Shown piece after piece: positions 38,262 through 47,168 of a stretch of 64,000 nucleotides of DNA. Source of the DNA: Oceanospirillaceae bacterium. Lineage in GTDB: Bacteria; Pseudomonadota; Gammaproteobacteria; Pseudomonadales; Balneatricaceae. A model generated the notes under the pieces. That model ran no database searches and was not told where the DNA came from. It saw nothing but the letters and a program-made list of their open reading frames with translations. Positions within the stretch are counted from its first letter, which is position 1. Every line of letters begins with the position of its first letter. Both the position numbers and the translations under genes were made by a program. Location: the NCBI GenBank assembly GCA_013215505.1, contig JABSQZ010000003.1:62001-126000 (forward strand), given 5' to 3'.

Positions 38262-40363
38262 TAATTAACTCAATTTCAATGAAAAACTTCCAATGCTACG
38301 CGGGAGAGCATGAGTCTAATTATCTAGAGTTTTCAAATGGACTTAACCTCATTATTGGTGACAATGGTGGAGGAAAGTCAAAACTTTATGATGCATTTTA
38401 TTGGGTGATTCACAACAAAATCTTCCAATCAGACCAAAGGGACTGGGTCAGCACAAAAATTTATAAGGAAAACTTAATATCTGACAAAGCAAAAAGTGAG
38501 TGTCAAATAGGAGAAACAATCACATCAGAAGTTACCATGATTGTAACAAGCAGGGATGAAAAGAAGTACAAGCTAGAAAGAATATACGAAGCAAAGAAAA
38601 TTGGCGAAAGAGAATGGTCATCTAAAGCTGACTCGGCAATGTTGGTTTCTGTATATTCGCATGCTAAGTGGAATATAGTGCCTGAACCAAAACACGAGAA
38701 GATACTTAATAGAGTGATTCCTGGCCACATAGAACCTTACATGTGGTTTCAAGGAGAGCAAGTTGATAGTTTAATGGACTTAACTGATAGCACTGCTCTG
38801 GAACAGGTAGTTAATTTGCTATCAGACATTAAAGATTACGATGATCTGATTGCAATTACCACAACAGGTGCATCAAGGACAGCTAGTGATCTAATAAGAC
38901 ATAAAAATAAGCTCAGTAATGACGAAAAGAAAAGCAATGAACTAAACGCTACTTTAGAGGCTAGCTTAAAGAGTATTTATAAATATGAAAAAGATATAGA
39001 AGTCTGCGATTACAATATCGAAACAGCAAAAGTTAAAGTGGAAGAACTTATTAGTAAAGTTGAAGATGCTGAGGCTAAAGCTGATTATAAGTCCCGAAGA
39101 AAGGCCCTTGTAGACTTATGCAAAAATTTAGAAAAATCACTACTTGAAAAGCATGGTAGCTTTTCGAAAAATATATTTAAAAAACATTGGATATTGAAGA
39201 ACGTAGACCCTTTTTTCAAGAAATTTGAGGCTAAATATAAAAAATATTCAAAAGAGCACAACAGGAAAGAAAATGAGAATAGTCGCGTCGTAATTAAACT
39301 GCCCTTAAACGTACCTCAGCCGATACATGTTGAACGGATGATCGAGGAGGAGTCCTGCTTTGTATGCGGAAGTGCGGCACCTAAAGGCTCTTTGGCTCAC
39401 GAGCACATATTAAGCTTAATAGAAAGAAAACCGCCTAAAGATATTTTCACTAATGACCTTTCAAGTGATTTTGAAGGTTATTACAATAATAATTTAAGGT
39501 ATGGCATTTCTATTCAGGATATAGATTCGTCAATTAGTGAAGAACTTAGTGTCATTCAAGACCTAAAAAACAAACGAGTCGTTGCAGAAAGGCAAATCAG
39601 AGAAATCGATAATCAATTTGATATTTTACTCGAAGAAGATAAATCAGAAGATATCTTAGGTGAATTTAAACAGCAGAATAGATCTAGAGAACGCTTCGAA
39701 CAAAATAAGGCTCGTTTGTTGGAGAAACTTCGCGTAACTACTCAACAACGTGATGATGCTAAAACAGGTATCGACAAGTTAGTAACTGGTGAAATTGATA
39801 AAGTTACTTTGATTTCAGAGAAAATATTCTCTCAATTAAAGTCAATAGCTAAATCTACTAAGCAGCAGGTATTTGAAAGTATTATTTTGGAGCTAGAAGA
39901 AAAATCGAATGAAATTTTCAGAGATATGACCCATAAAAATACATCAATAAAGGGAAAAATAAAGTTTAAAAAAATAACAAACGGAAGTTATATCCCAGAA
40001 ATTGTTGATGGTGATGATTATATTATTAACTCTCCTAATGACTCAAATATTATTTTAGTAAAATTATCTTTGATAATGGCTATCTTAACTGCTCGGGCGA
40101 AGTGGAGCGATAACTACGCGCTAATTTCTGACGCCCCGACATCCAAAATGGCTGATAATTATACATTCGGGTTTTATAAAACTGTTAGTGAGCGTTTTAC
40201 TCAAAGCATTGTTACTACTTATGACTTTCTAGAAGCGGAGCGAAAAGCCGTTCTATCAAACTTCAATATGGGAAAAGTCTACCAAATTGAATCTCATTAT
40301 CCTTCTGGTAACAGCGATAATAGAGCTGATTTATGCGTTAAGATTACGGAGGTGACAATATGA
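38258..40363 (+). CDS. SMC/DndD-like ATPase
   Basis: A 701-residue ABC-type ATPase of the Rad50/SMC kind. ISMKNFQCYAGEHESN and GLNLIIGDNGGGKSKLYDAF form the N-terminal strand and Walker A (about residues 29-40). A long helical middle from about 215 to 560 is probably coiled coil, broken near residue 370 by CFVCGSAAPKGSLAHEH, a CxxC that may bind zinc like a hook. DNYALISDAPTSKMADN near residue 625 replaces the usual Walker B/D-loop. DndD of the Dnd system is built like this. It overlaps both neighbours by four bases. It probably acts with the PLD-helicase on invading DNA. Confidence 0.78.
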   Translation: MIINSISMKNFQCYAGEHESNYLEFSNGLNLIIGDNGGGKSKLYDAFYWVIHNKIFQSDQRDWVSTKIYKENLISDKAKSECQIGETITSEVTMIVTSRDEKKYKLERIYEAKKIGEREWSSKADSAMLVSVYSHAKWNIVPEPKHEKILNRVIPGHIEPYMWFQGEQVDSLMDLTDSTALEQVVNLLSDIKDYDDLIAITTTGASRTASDLIRHKNKLSNDEKKSNELNATLEASLKSIYKYEKDIEVCDYNIETAKVKVEELISKVEDAEAKADYKSRRKALVDLCKNLEKSLLEKHGSFSKNIFKKHWILKNVDPFFKKFEAKYKKYSKEHNRKENENSRVVIKLPLNVPQPIHVERMIEEESCFVCGSAAPKGSLAHEHILSLIERKPPKDIFTNDLSSDFEGYYNNNLRYGISIQDIDSSISEELSVIQDLKNKRVVAERQIREIDNQFDILLEEDKSEDILGEFKQQNRSRERFEQNKARLLEKLRVTTQQRDDAKTGIDKLVTGEIDKVTLISEKIFSQLKSIAKSTKQQVFESIILELEEKSNEIFRDMTHKNTSIKGKIKFKKITNGSYIPEIVDGDDYIINSPNDSNIILVKLSLIMAILTARAKWSDNYALISDAPTSKMADNYTFGFYKTVSERFTQSIVTTYDFLEAERKAVLSNFNMGKVYQIESHYPSGNSDNRADLCVKITEVTI

Positions 40364-40839
40364 GTCTGCTCAAGGATAAGTTTGGAAATTTAAAACCAGG
40401 GTATTTACCAAAGTTTAAAGACTTTATAAAACAGATCTCGCAATTCGGCGGAGGCGCAGAAGACGATAAGTATATCAATGCGAAAAGTTTTTCTAATGTA
40501 TATGAATTGTATACTTATGCTTTCTTCATTGCTCTATACAAAGACATAAAAATTGATCTGTCTGAGGATGATAAGCTAATTGGATTTTGGGAAATGAAGA
40601 ATTGGGAACCTAAAGCCCTCACTGATAGCTTAATTACGTGCGCTATAGCAGAATCCAACTTTGATATGAACGCACTTGAAGAAGGAGATAGTAGCTATAT
40701 GACTGAACAAATAAAGCTAGTAAAAAGGGAAATAGAAGCCTATGCAAATGCTGGTTTAGAGTTTATCAAAGGAGAGATTGATCAAGATCCTGAGTTGTTA
40801 GAGGATGACATGTATTTTATCAACTTGCTTTCTAGTTAA
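40360..40839 (+). CDS. Last protein of the helicase/SMC block (159 residues)
   Basis: A soluble acidic protein starting MSLLKDKFGNLKPGYLPKFK with GGAGGTG ahead of an ATG that overlaps the previous stop. Features are YELYTYAFFIALYKDIKIDL and a C-terminal acidic helix. No catalytic motif is apparent and I do not recognise the family. Its position as the fourth coupled gene argues that it is a subunit of the same machine. It ends 13 bases from the convergent methyltransferase gene. Confidence 0.65.
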   Translation: MSLLKDKFGNLKPGYLPKFKDFIKQISQFGGGAEDDKYINAKSFSNVYELYTYAFFIALYKDIKIDLSEDDKLIGFWEMKNWEPKALTDSLITCAIAESNFDMNALEEGDSSYMTEQIKLVKREIEAYANAGLEFIKGEIDQDPELLEDDMYFINLLSS

Positions 40840-40852
40840 CGAATTAACTTCA

Positions 40853-42892
40853 TCATCTAGCTACAAGACATAAACGATAACCTTTTCTGCAATATTTGTT
40901 TAGTATTAAGGCTTCTTTGAGGTGATTTTCACTTATAGAAGCCTTTTCTGAACCTATATCGGGTAGAGTCTCTAAAAGACGCTTATTAAAGGATTTCTGT
41001 TTTTTATAGTCCCCGAAGCTCTCATCTATATATTCAATTTTATCTAACAAAACCGGACGCCGATGTTCGTTGATATAATCAAAGAAATCGACTTCTTGTT
41101 CCGCCATTTTTATTTTTACCCGCTCTACCAATTGGGGGAGGGGAGTATCCTCAAAACCTACAAAACCCAATAAAGTCACTTTCCCGGAAGTGATATGGAT
41201 TTTTATTAGTTGGATGTCATCAAGTTCACCGTATAGTTGTAAAGCGGCTAGTACATAAACCCTTAACAGTGGTGTTAATAAATCGACAAACTTTTTGTGA
41301 ATAGTGAGCGAGTGTGGCTGGCCATTTTCATAAGCGAGTTTTGCCGCTGGTAAATTTTCTTTTGCCTGTATGCATTCTCGCTCTATTTCTCCGCTGTTGG
41401 CAATATTGAACAGTAGCTCTTTTGCTTGGTGTTCTGCTACTTTGTAGCTGTCGAAAAAAGCCTTTATATCTCTTTTTAAATCATCTGGTTGATTACTGTA
41501 GGCTTTACGTTTTTCAAACATGGCTAAGGCAAAGTAGATTAACAAATCTTCTTTTCGCATATCTTCAGCCATTACCAGTTCATCTTTATCAAACCAGCCG
41601 GAGACAAGTTTCAGGGCTTTTTTGTTGGAACCTATTATAGTTTTTATTTCACCGCTTCGTAGGTATTCGTCAGATGCAGGGCAACGCCCGTAGGCTAAAC
41701 AGCTCAACCAGAAAGACTCTAATAGTTCTTGGTGTTGGCTAAACAACAATCTTGCCTGAGCTTCGCTTGATGGAGTAGGGGCTGTTAATTGTTGCCATTG
41801 GTAACTCCGTTTGTGACGGTTTTGTAAAAAATGTTGTTCTAAAGTTTTATCTTTAAAAATATAGAAGATACCAGGAGCGATGGTGATGGGCTCTTCGTCT
41901 AAAATACGCTCGATATAAGCCTTTAGTTCTGCTTGGGCGTAGTACTTTTGAAAAGTATTACGTGAAGTGATTACTCCATCTTTGTAGGGTTTAAACTGTG
42001 CAATGTGGCTGTCGTTTGCCAGCATGGCGGATACTACTAGTAATTTTCCTGATAGTTCCCAGGCCCCTAGTACAGCTTCTATGCGTTCGTCTTGATCTTC
42101 AATGACATTAATTACGAAGCCGATATTTACGATATCAGATGCCACCTTTTCTGCATCGGGTCTGAAGTTGGGATCCCAGCCTATTGCATCTAGGCCGTGA
42201 GCTTCTAATTCCCGGAGGTCATCGCCGCGACCACAGCCATAATCGAAGATCGAGTAATCTCCGGTTAAATAACCACTTTTAGCGATACATTTCATCGGTG
42301 CCGAAAGATCGTGTCGGACGATAGCTGTTAGGTGGCGATCAATACCGGTTTCTGTGTCGCCTTTATCGAACACAGCAGAGCTACGAAACAATCGACCATC
42401 CACCAATTCATAACCATGTTTGGCAATTATATTATTCCAAGAGTTTTTGAAGCCTATCATGCGACTGTTTTCATACAAGCCAGCAGCCTCACCCTCTTGG
42501 GTGATCATGCAGAAGTCTTCATACGCCGCGTGACTGCTGGGTAGCATTGTTTCTTTGCGATGTAATATGGGTGGGTTATCTTGGGTGTTATAGGAGGTGA
42601 CACGATGTGTTAGTTTACTTAAATCAACAGTGACACTTTGTGCTAACGCAGGGTAAGAATCTTCAAAGAAAGTAGGGTAGTGCAGTAATGATAAGCGGAA
42701 ATCATTTTTGAACACTTTAACTAAGTTCCAGTCGTCATCTTCAATTTTAAGCGCCTTAGCTACGACAGTAATAAATTGTGTTAATGCAGACGGGGCTTCT
42801 GGGAACCCCTCCTTATGGAAATAGATAGCATCGGGTAATGTCTTACCGACCGTTATTGATTTCACTAACTCTTTAAACTGTTCTGCATTCAT
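40853..42892 (-). CDS. DNA phosphorothioation-associated putative methyltransferase
   Basis: A 679-residue protein with a class I methyltransferase core: SIFDYGCGRGDDLRELEAHG is the SAM-binding loop (about residue 217), preceded by HLTAIVRHDLSAPMKCIAKS and followed by GWDPNFRPDA. The long flanking N-terminal and C-terminal regions and the HKRSYQWQQL stretch match the family that accompanies dnd and ssp clusters. Its substrate is unknown; it may modify DNA or another component. It is transcribed leftward toward the PLD-helicase block, two bases after the M15-like gene, so the two form an operon. Family recognition is from memory of the motif order and the context. Confidence 0.78.
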   Translation of the reverse strand: MNAEQFKELVKSITVGKTLPDAIYFHKEGFPEAPSALTQFITVVAKALKIEDDDWNLVKVFKNDFRLSLLHYPTFFEDSYPALAQSVTVDLSKLTHRVTSYNTQDNPPILHRKETMLPSSHAAYEDFCMITQEGEAAGLYENSRMIGFKNSWNNIIAKHGYELVDGRLFRSSAVFDKGDTETGIDRHLTAIVRHDLSAPMKCIAKSGYLTGDYSIFDYGCGRGDDLRELEAHGLDAIGWDPNFRPDAEKVASDIVNIGFVINVIEDQDERIEAVLGAWELSGKLLVVSAMLANDSHIAQFKPYKDGVITSRNTFQKYYAQAELKAYIERILDEEPITIAPGIFYIFKDKTLEQHFLQNRHKRSYQWQQLTAPTPSSEAQARLLFSQHQELLESFWLSCLAYGRCPASDEYLRSGEIKTIIGSNKKALKLVSGWFDKDELVMAEDMRKEDLLIYFALAMFEKRKAYSNQPDDLKRDIKAFFDSYKVAEHQAKELLFNIANSGEIERECIQAKENLPAAKLAYENGQPHSLTIHKKFVDLLTPLLRVYVLAALQLYGELDDIQLIKIHITSGKVTLLGFVGFEDTPLPQLVERVKIKMAEQEVDFFDYINEHRRPVLLDKIEYIDESFGDYKKQKSFNKRLLETLPDIGSEKASISENHLKEALILNKYCRKGYRLCLVAR

Positions 42893-42894
42893 TT

Positions 42895-43587
42895 TTATAA
42901 CTCAGCTGCAAGTAACTTGGCTGCGGTACCATAGGCTTTTTTGCCAGGGATACGTCTTCCGTTTTTACTAATACTCATTGTTTGAAGGTGTTGTTCCGGT
43001 GTTTCGCTAATACTTAGGTGTATAGGTTTATCTGTATCGTAGTAGTAAAGCTTATCAAAATTGAGGTTGTCGATAACAAACCTTGTCACTGAGTTCATCC
43101 TGTCTCCAAAATTAGCAACGGTGAAGTCGCAGGCTAGCCCGCCGCGCTTACAAATCTGATTGTCATTTTTATTGGTTTCTAATGCTGAGTGCTGGTCAAT
43201 TGCAGGGCAGGTACCAGTAGGGCTGATTTTTTGGATGTAGCGGTTTAAGGCTGCTGACGTAAATCCGTAGGTGATTTTTATTTCCCCAAATTCATCTTGT
43301 ATCGGAATAAGCAGCTGCTGAAGTAAATCACAGATCAATGTTTTCGTATCGCTATCTGTTGGTGTGTTATCAATATCTGACTTGTGCTTCTCTCGGTGCC
43401 AGTTTATTAACTGATCTGCTAGAGGGTGATTGAGTAAATATTTTTTATCAGGCAATTGATAGAAGTATGCAGCCCCTTTTTTTTCATAACATAACGCCCC
43501 TGACGACCTCCTGTGCATTAGCTCACAGTCGGATATTTGAAGTAGGGTTTTGATTTCTTTACTGGGGTACAGTTTTTGGGTGCTCAT
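42895..43587 (-). CDS. Protein with peptidase M15-like metal-binding motifs
   Basis: A 230-residue protein. The C-terminal half reads ALNRYIQKISPTGTCPAIDQ HSALE, then KRGGLACDFTVANFGDRMNS and PIHLSISE. The order H...GxAxDF...H is that of zinc D-Ala-D-Ala peptidases (M15), with an insert between the first His and the Asp. No signal peptide is present, so a cell-wall role is unlikely; the fold is probably used for something else. It directly precedes the phosphorothioation-associated methyltransferase, and proteins of this shape are known beside dnd-type clusters, though I know of no assigned function. Confidence 0.55.
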   Translation of the reverse strand: MSTQKLYPSKEIKTLLQISDCELMHRRSSGALCYEKKGAAYFYQLPDKKYLLNHPLADQLINWHREKHKSDIDNTPTDSDTKTLICDLLQQLLIPIQDEFGEIKITYGFTSAALNRYIQKISPTGTCPAIDQHSALETNKNDNQICKRGGLACDFTVANFGDRMNSVTRFVIDNLNFDKLYYYDTDKPIHLSISETPEQHLQTMSISKNGRRIPGKKAYGTAAKLLAAEL

Positions 43588-43859
43588 TATTTACTAAAAT
43601 CAATATATTGAGAGACTCTCCTAAACCATAGGTAATTTTCGCAGGCTTGTAAACAATAATATCTTCTTGGATTAAGGATGGTTTTGAAGGGATCCAGTAG
43701 AGTGCAATTTGCTTTGAGGTTGTAGGACAGCTAGGCGATATCGGCTTTTCTCAAAAAAGAAGTCATGAAGAATAGTCCTGTAAACATGTGGTGATTGTAA
43801 CGGTGTGTTTATGAGCTTCGAGATGCCTCGTGAAGGCATCTCTGTTGGTGATTTTCTTC
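43588..43859. other. Intergenic, no gene seen
   Basis: About 270 bases between two leftward operons; nothing recognised. Confidence 0.5.
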
Positions 43860-44162
43860 CTAGCCATAGGATTTTATCGATTTTCCGAGATAAAGCTTAG
43901 GACTGAATGCGTTCCTCTCCATCCCTGCCTTATAATTTAGAGGAAGCATTCTTATAGTGCCCTTAGTTTTAAACTTACCCTTCACTATCGCATCTATCAG
44001 CTGTGCTTCAGTGTAACCTTCGAACTTGTTAGTATCGTTCGTAAAATTGACACTGAATAGCCCTTTCTTAAGTCCTTTTTCTCCTTTGTAAGGGTGCAAT
44101 TTATTACCTTCGCTATCCAAAGCACAAACATCGAGTAAAAAATCATTCTTCAATAAAGCCAT
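43860..44162 (-). CDS. Hypothetical protein (100 residues), partner of the UDG-like gene
   Basis: A small basic protein (LLKNDFLLDVCALDSEGNKL near the start, FKTKGTIRMLPLNYKAGMER later). It follows the UDG-like gene by nine bases on the same strand and is probably translated from the same message. No family recognised. A two-gene unit with a nucleic-acid glycosylase-fold enzyme suggests an accessory, inhibitor or specificity role, but this is only inference. Confidence 0.55.
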   Translation of the reverse strand: MALLKNDFLLDVCALDSEGNKLHPYKGEKGLKKGLFSVNFTNDTNKFEGYTEAQLIDAIVKGKFKTKGTIRMLPLNYKAGMERNAFSPKLYLGKSIKSYG

Positions 44163-44171
44163 GCTAATCTC

Positions 44172-45611
44172 CTATCCGCTTACTAATATGTCAAGTTTAT
44201 TAAGAATCCCTTGGCGTGCCTGATCGATCGCCATCGCGTTCGTCTTAATCGATAATTGGTCTTTTGGCTTCTCTTCACAAAAATACTTAATACGCTCCGC
44301 ATTAGCTCCTGAAGGGTGTGGAAACCCATCGAGAATTTGATGCTCTTTTAAGCATTTCTGACTAACTAGATAATGCAATACTTCAGCAGGCTTGGGGCCT
44401 AAAGGAATAAAAATAGCGTTTTTATCCAACTTGCTTACTTCTGGGATTAAATACTCTTCAATCTGCCAAATTAATGATGAATCCTTAAGCATCCCAGGAG
44501 TTCCGTTATAGTTGCCGCCTTTATAAAATACTGGATTTTGCAATGCGGAAGTATAGTGGACTAAATCTTTACGCTCCTCAAAAAGTGCCGCACAGCTTTC
44601 AATATCTAAGTGACTATTCAAACTTACATGATCTAACATTCTTACTAAGTTCGTCCGCATAGTTCCTGCAAAGCTTGCTGACTCCTTGGCTCTTTTTTTA
44701 GCTTCTTTCTCGTCCAAGCCTTCTTCTAATGCTTTCCTATATGTATTTAAAGAAAGGCAAGCTTGTGACTTCCCCGGAGTAATCCCGCAAAGTACAATTT
44801 TTGCAGATTCATTTATGTGTCCGAAGAAACTCTTATATGTCTTCAACTCCCCCTTTTCTTTTAGTAACAAGAAGGCTGGTAATTCCTCTTCTACAGAGAA
44901 TTCCCCATGTTCAAGGATCAGTTTTCGACGATCAGATTCTTGTTGCTCTGAATTCTCGGAAGTATTCTCTTTAGGACTTTCAAAACAGTGTTTGCTTTTC
45001 AGCCAACGTAAGGCTTCCTCTCGTTCAACGAAAACAGTTTTAGTTTCCTCTATACTCTCAACCGCCTTTGCGCCTTTTGCGCCCTTTTCGTCCTTATTAT
45101 CCTCAATTATCTTATTTCCCCTACTGTTTATATGGACAACATTTTCATATGTAGTTGTTTTAATCTCTTTTTTTGAAACTGAGTTTCTTATACTGCCGAT
45201 GCTCCTGCCACTTAAAAAAGCCATATCATCAAGACTAAATATGGATGAAGTTGTATTTCCATTTTCGTACTTGTAGTTGGAGCAGTAACTAGCTTCACCA
45301 AATTCTAAATTAAAGTAGAGATTTGCAGCCCTGGAGATTTTATCTACTTCCTTACTCATGCAATGTGAAGGAATTAGTCTCTCGAAATGGCGGTATACTT
45401 CAATAAAAATAGATAAATTACTGAGTGATAAATTAAGTGTCTCAAAATCTTCATCCGGAATAATTTTTCTATCAACGACATATCGATATGCATTGTGGAG
45501 GTCTGAGTCGGATTGTCCCAAAAAGTGATCCATTAGTGCCTGCATATCCTCAAACAAGTCATCAAGATTGTTAATTGCATCAAGCTCTTCGCCTGTATAT
45601 TTCAGCATCAT
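44172..45611 (-). CDS. Uracil-DNA-glycosylase-superfamily-like protein
   Basis: A 479-residue protein. Residues 1-240 are helical with LDDMAFLSGRSIGSIRNSVS, which looks like a helix-turn-helix, and a charged linker. The C-terminal half resembles the uracil-DNA-glycosylase fold: AKIVLCGITPGKSQACLSLN supplies the GxxPG-type water-activating loop (about residue 275), and LDGFPHPSGANAERIKYFCE supplies the HPS motif (about residue 425). AAAGGAT precedes the first of two adjacent ATGs. UDG-fold proteins excise bases from DNA, and one of them (Brig1) is an anti-phage enzyme. In this defence island a base-excising restriction role is plausible. Substrate residues cannot be judged by eye. Confidence 0.6.
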   Translation of the reverse strand: MMLKYTGEELDAINNLDDLFEDMQALMDHFLGQSDSDLHNAYRYVVDRKIIPDEDFETLNLSLSNLSIFIEVYRHFERLIPSHCMSKEVDKISRAANLYFNLEFGEASYCSNYKYENGNTTSSIFSLDDMAFLSGRSIGSIRNSVSKKEIKTTTYENVVHINSRGNKIIEDNKDEKGAKGAKAVESIEETKTVFVEREEALRWLKSKHCFESPKENTSENSEQQESDRRKLILEHGEFSVEEELPAFLLLKEKGELKTYKSFFGHINESAKIVLCGITPGKSQACLSLNTYRKALEEGLDEKEAKKRAKESASFAGTMRTNLVRMLDHVSLNSHLDIESCAALFEERKDLVHYTSALQNPVFYKGGNYNGTPGMLKDSSLIWQIEEYLIPEVSKLDKNAIFIPLGPKPAEVLHYLVSQKCLKEHQILDGFPHPSGANAERIKYFCEEKPKDQLSIKTNAMAIDQARQGILNKLDILVSG

Positions 45612-45771
45612 ATATATCCTTTAATAATTGAATGAGTAACATTTGATTTAATTACTATAGCAATCAGAAGTTGGTGATGCAATGGTATCATTAATTTTCT
45701 ATGATCTCCTTTGCATCACAAATATTTTGATCTAGTATGAGTACACACTTTCATAGTCGATGTGTGTTTAG

Positions 45772-45795
45772 CCCCTCTGACGAGGGGTTTTTTTT
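45772..45795 (+). terminator. Orphan rightward terminator
   Basis: CCCCT (45772-45776) pairs with AGGGG (45783-45787) around a six-base loop, followed by a run of eight T. A CACAC/GTGTG hairpin lies just upstream (45744-45767). No rightward gene precedes it, so it could end a small RNA or be a leftover of the island end. Confidence 0.55.
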
Positions 45796-45827
45796 GACTT
45801 TATTTTGGCGAGGAGGGTGGTAAGGTT

Positions 45828-46085
45828 CTAGATGATTTTTTCATTACAGAGCCTAACCCCAAAGATTTTAGACGCTTTATCTCCAGCATCTGACTTAACG
45901 CTATGTATAAACTTATCGTAGATCTTGGCAGTTGTTAGCACGTTAGAATGCCCCATCTGGTGAGATGACCAAGAGAGGGGTTCACCAGCAGATAGCATCA
46001 TCGAAGCATAGGTATGCTGAGTCTGATATGGGTTTCTAAATCGGGCCCCTGCTTTCTTTAAGGGATGGACCCACAGTGTTATTCT
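45828..46085 (-). pseudogene. Tyrosine integrase, C-terminal remnant (island 2)
   Basis: The minus strand reads TLWVHPLKKAGARFRNPYQT, QHTYASMMLSAGEPLSWSSH, QMGHSNVLTTAKIYDKFIHS and ends VRLCNEKII at TAG 45830-45828. PYQTQHTYAS is box II (the first catalytic Arg is replaced: normally RHT, here QHT), QMGHSN carries the second His and TAKIYDKF the nucleophilic Tyr. The N-terminal three quarters are absent. It lies 190 bases left of junction C, the same relative place and direction as the intact integrase left of site D. It is therefore probably the dead integrase of island 2. Confidence 0.8.
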
Positions 46086-46271
46086 AATGGCCTGATCACA
46101 AGACCAAGATTGGTCTGTTTTGAATTATGGAACACCTACTCACCGGCAAAAAAGGTAACCGCTTCTTTTCCTAGAGGGCAAACAAACCATCTTGCAGTAG
46201 CTTGGGTGTACTTGTAGGGACATTGTTAATTTGATTATCTAAAAAGGCTGGAAATTAAAGCGATCCATTTT

Positions 46272-46393
46272 ATTTGGTGGGTATAATGACTACTGAATAT
46301 GCTTGTTAAACTGTTAAACTGTTAAACTGTTAAACTGTTGAATTAAAGTAACTCAGTGTATATTTAAATTTAAGTGCCCCCATAAAAGCCCCC
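46272..46393. other. Island junction C: attachment core plus arm-type repeats (left end of island 3)
   Basis: ATTTGGTGG, 9 nt, CTACTGAAT at 46272-46298, then the pair TGCCCCCATAAAAGCCCCC at 46375-46393. The distance from CTACTG to the pair is 85 bases instead of 62; the extra 23 are accounted for by an 8-base tandem repeat in between. Confidence 0.65.
46304..46338 (+). repeat. 8-base tandem repeat, about four copies
   Basis: TGTTAAAC is repeated four times and followed by a partial fifth (TGTTGAAT). It lies inside junction C between the CTACTGAAT block and the GCCCCC pair. Too short and without spacers, so not CRISPR. Confidence 0.85.
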
Positions 46394-47168
46394 TTTAAGA
46401 GTAGTTCAAAGCGATTACTAAATAGCTCAATAAATCATTTGGAATACCCAGGGCCAAAATTCGGGCTCTGGACAAAATATTGTAATGAATTTCCAGAGAC
46501 CTAAGTATGACTCTGGTTTGGGTGGTGGGATAACTTGAGTAAATTAATTTAACTCCGAAGATCTCAGGGTTTAGATATATCGAAAGATTTTTCAGTAGGA
46601 TTCGATCCGTGGCATGTCACAACTGATAACCTTTCTTTATTAACAGATGCGACTTCCTCCTGAGATGGCTTCCAAAGGAGAAATTCATTAAGCTCAAATG
46701 CCTCTAAGGATAGAGCTAAAGCTTTAGTTCCAGGCTAGAGAGAACTTTAGGGGTGTGCTCTGAAGTGGAACAGGTAGTCTTCAGGGGCTGACTAGACACG
46801 GCAACTAATTGATTTAATTTTAATACTCAATCAGCAGTATATTTAAAGGTCCCCACCTTACACAGGTCTAGATTATTTTTTGATGATTCCCCTATGCTGA
46901 ATCAAATAGGCAAAGCGGGGTCCCCACTTAGTTCAATAAACCAGGGTTACGCTACTAGGGCCCGAATAGAACTCTGGGCTGATTTATGTAGCTACCGCAA
47001 TATTCTTCGGTAGCTCTGAGCTCAGTGACATGTCGGATTTGATCGCTGTGTGCTTTAACTTGTTATATTACTGCACTCCGACATGTGCTCGTTTGAAAGG
47101 AGCACATGGGCAGGTCTGTTTTGTGCATTTAAGGTAAAGGCGATTGAATAAGCGACTTGAAGTAAGAT
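46394..47168. other. Left end of island 3, no gene seen
   Basis: About 775 bases without a recognisable gene. The 16-base word TTAACTCCGAAGATCT occurs at 46550 and again at 48401. Confidence 0.5.

Noticed and set aside
35839-40839. DISARM or BREX system
   Set aside because: No PglZ, BrxC, DrmA or DrmB-like sequences; the neighbours are DUF4007, PP-loop and cysteine desulfurase genes of the Ssp type.
46304-46338. CRISPR-like repeat
   Set aside because: The unit is 8 bases, contiguous and without spacers; no cas genes lie in the window.
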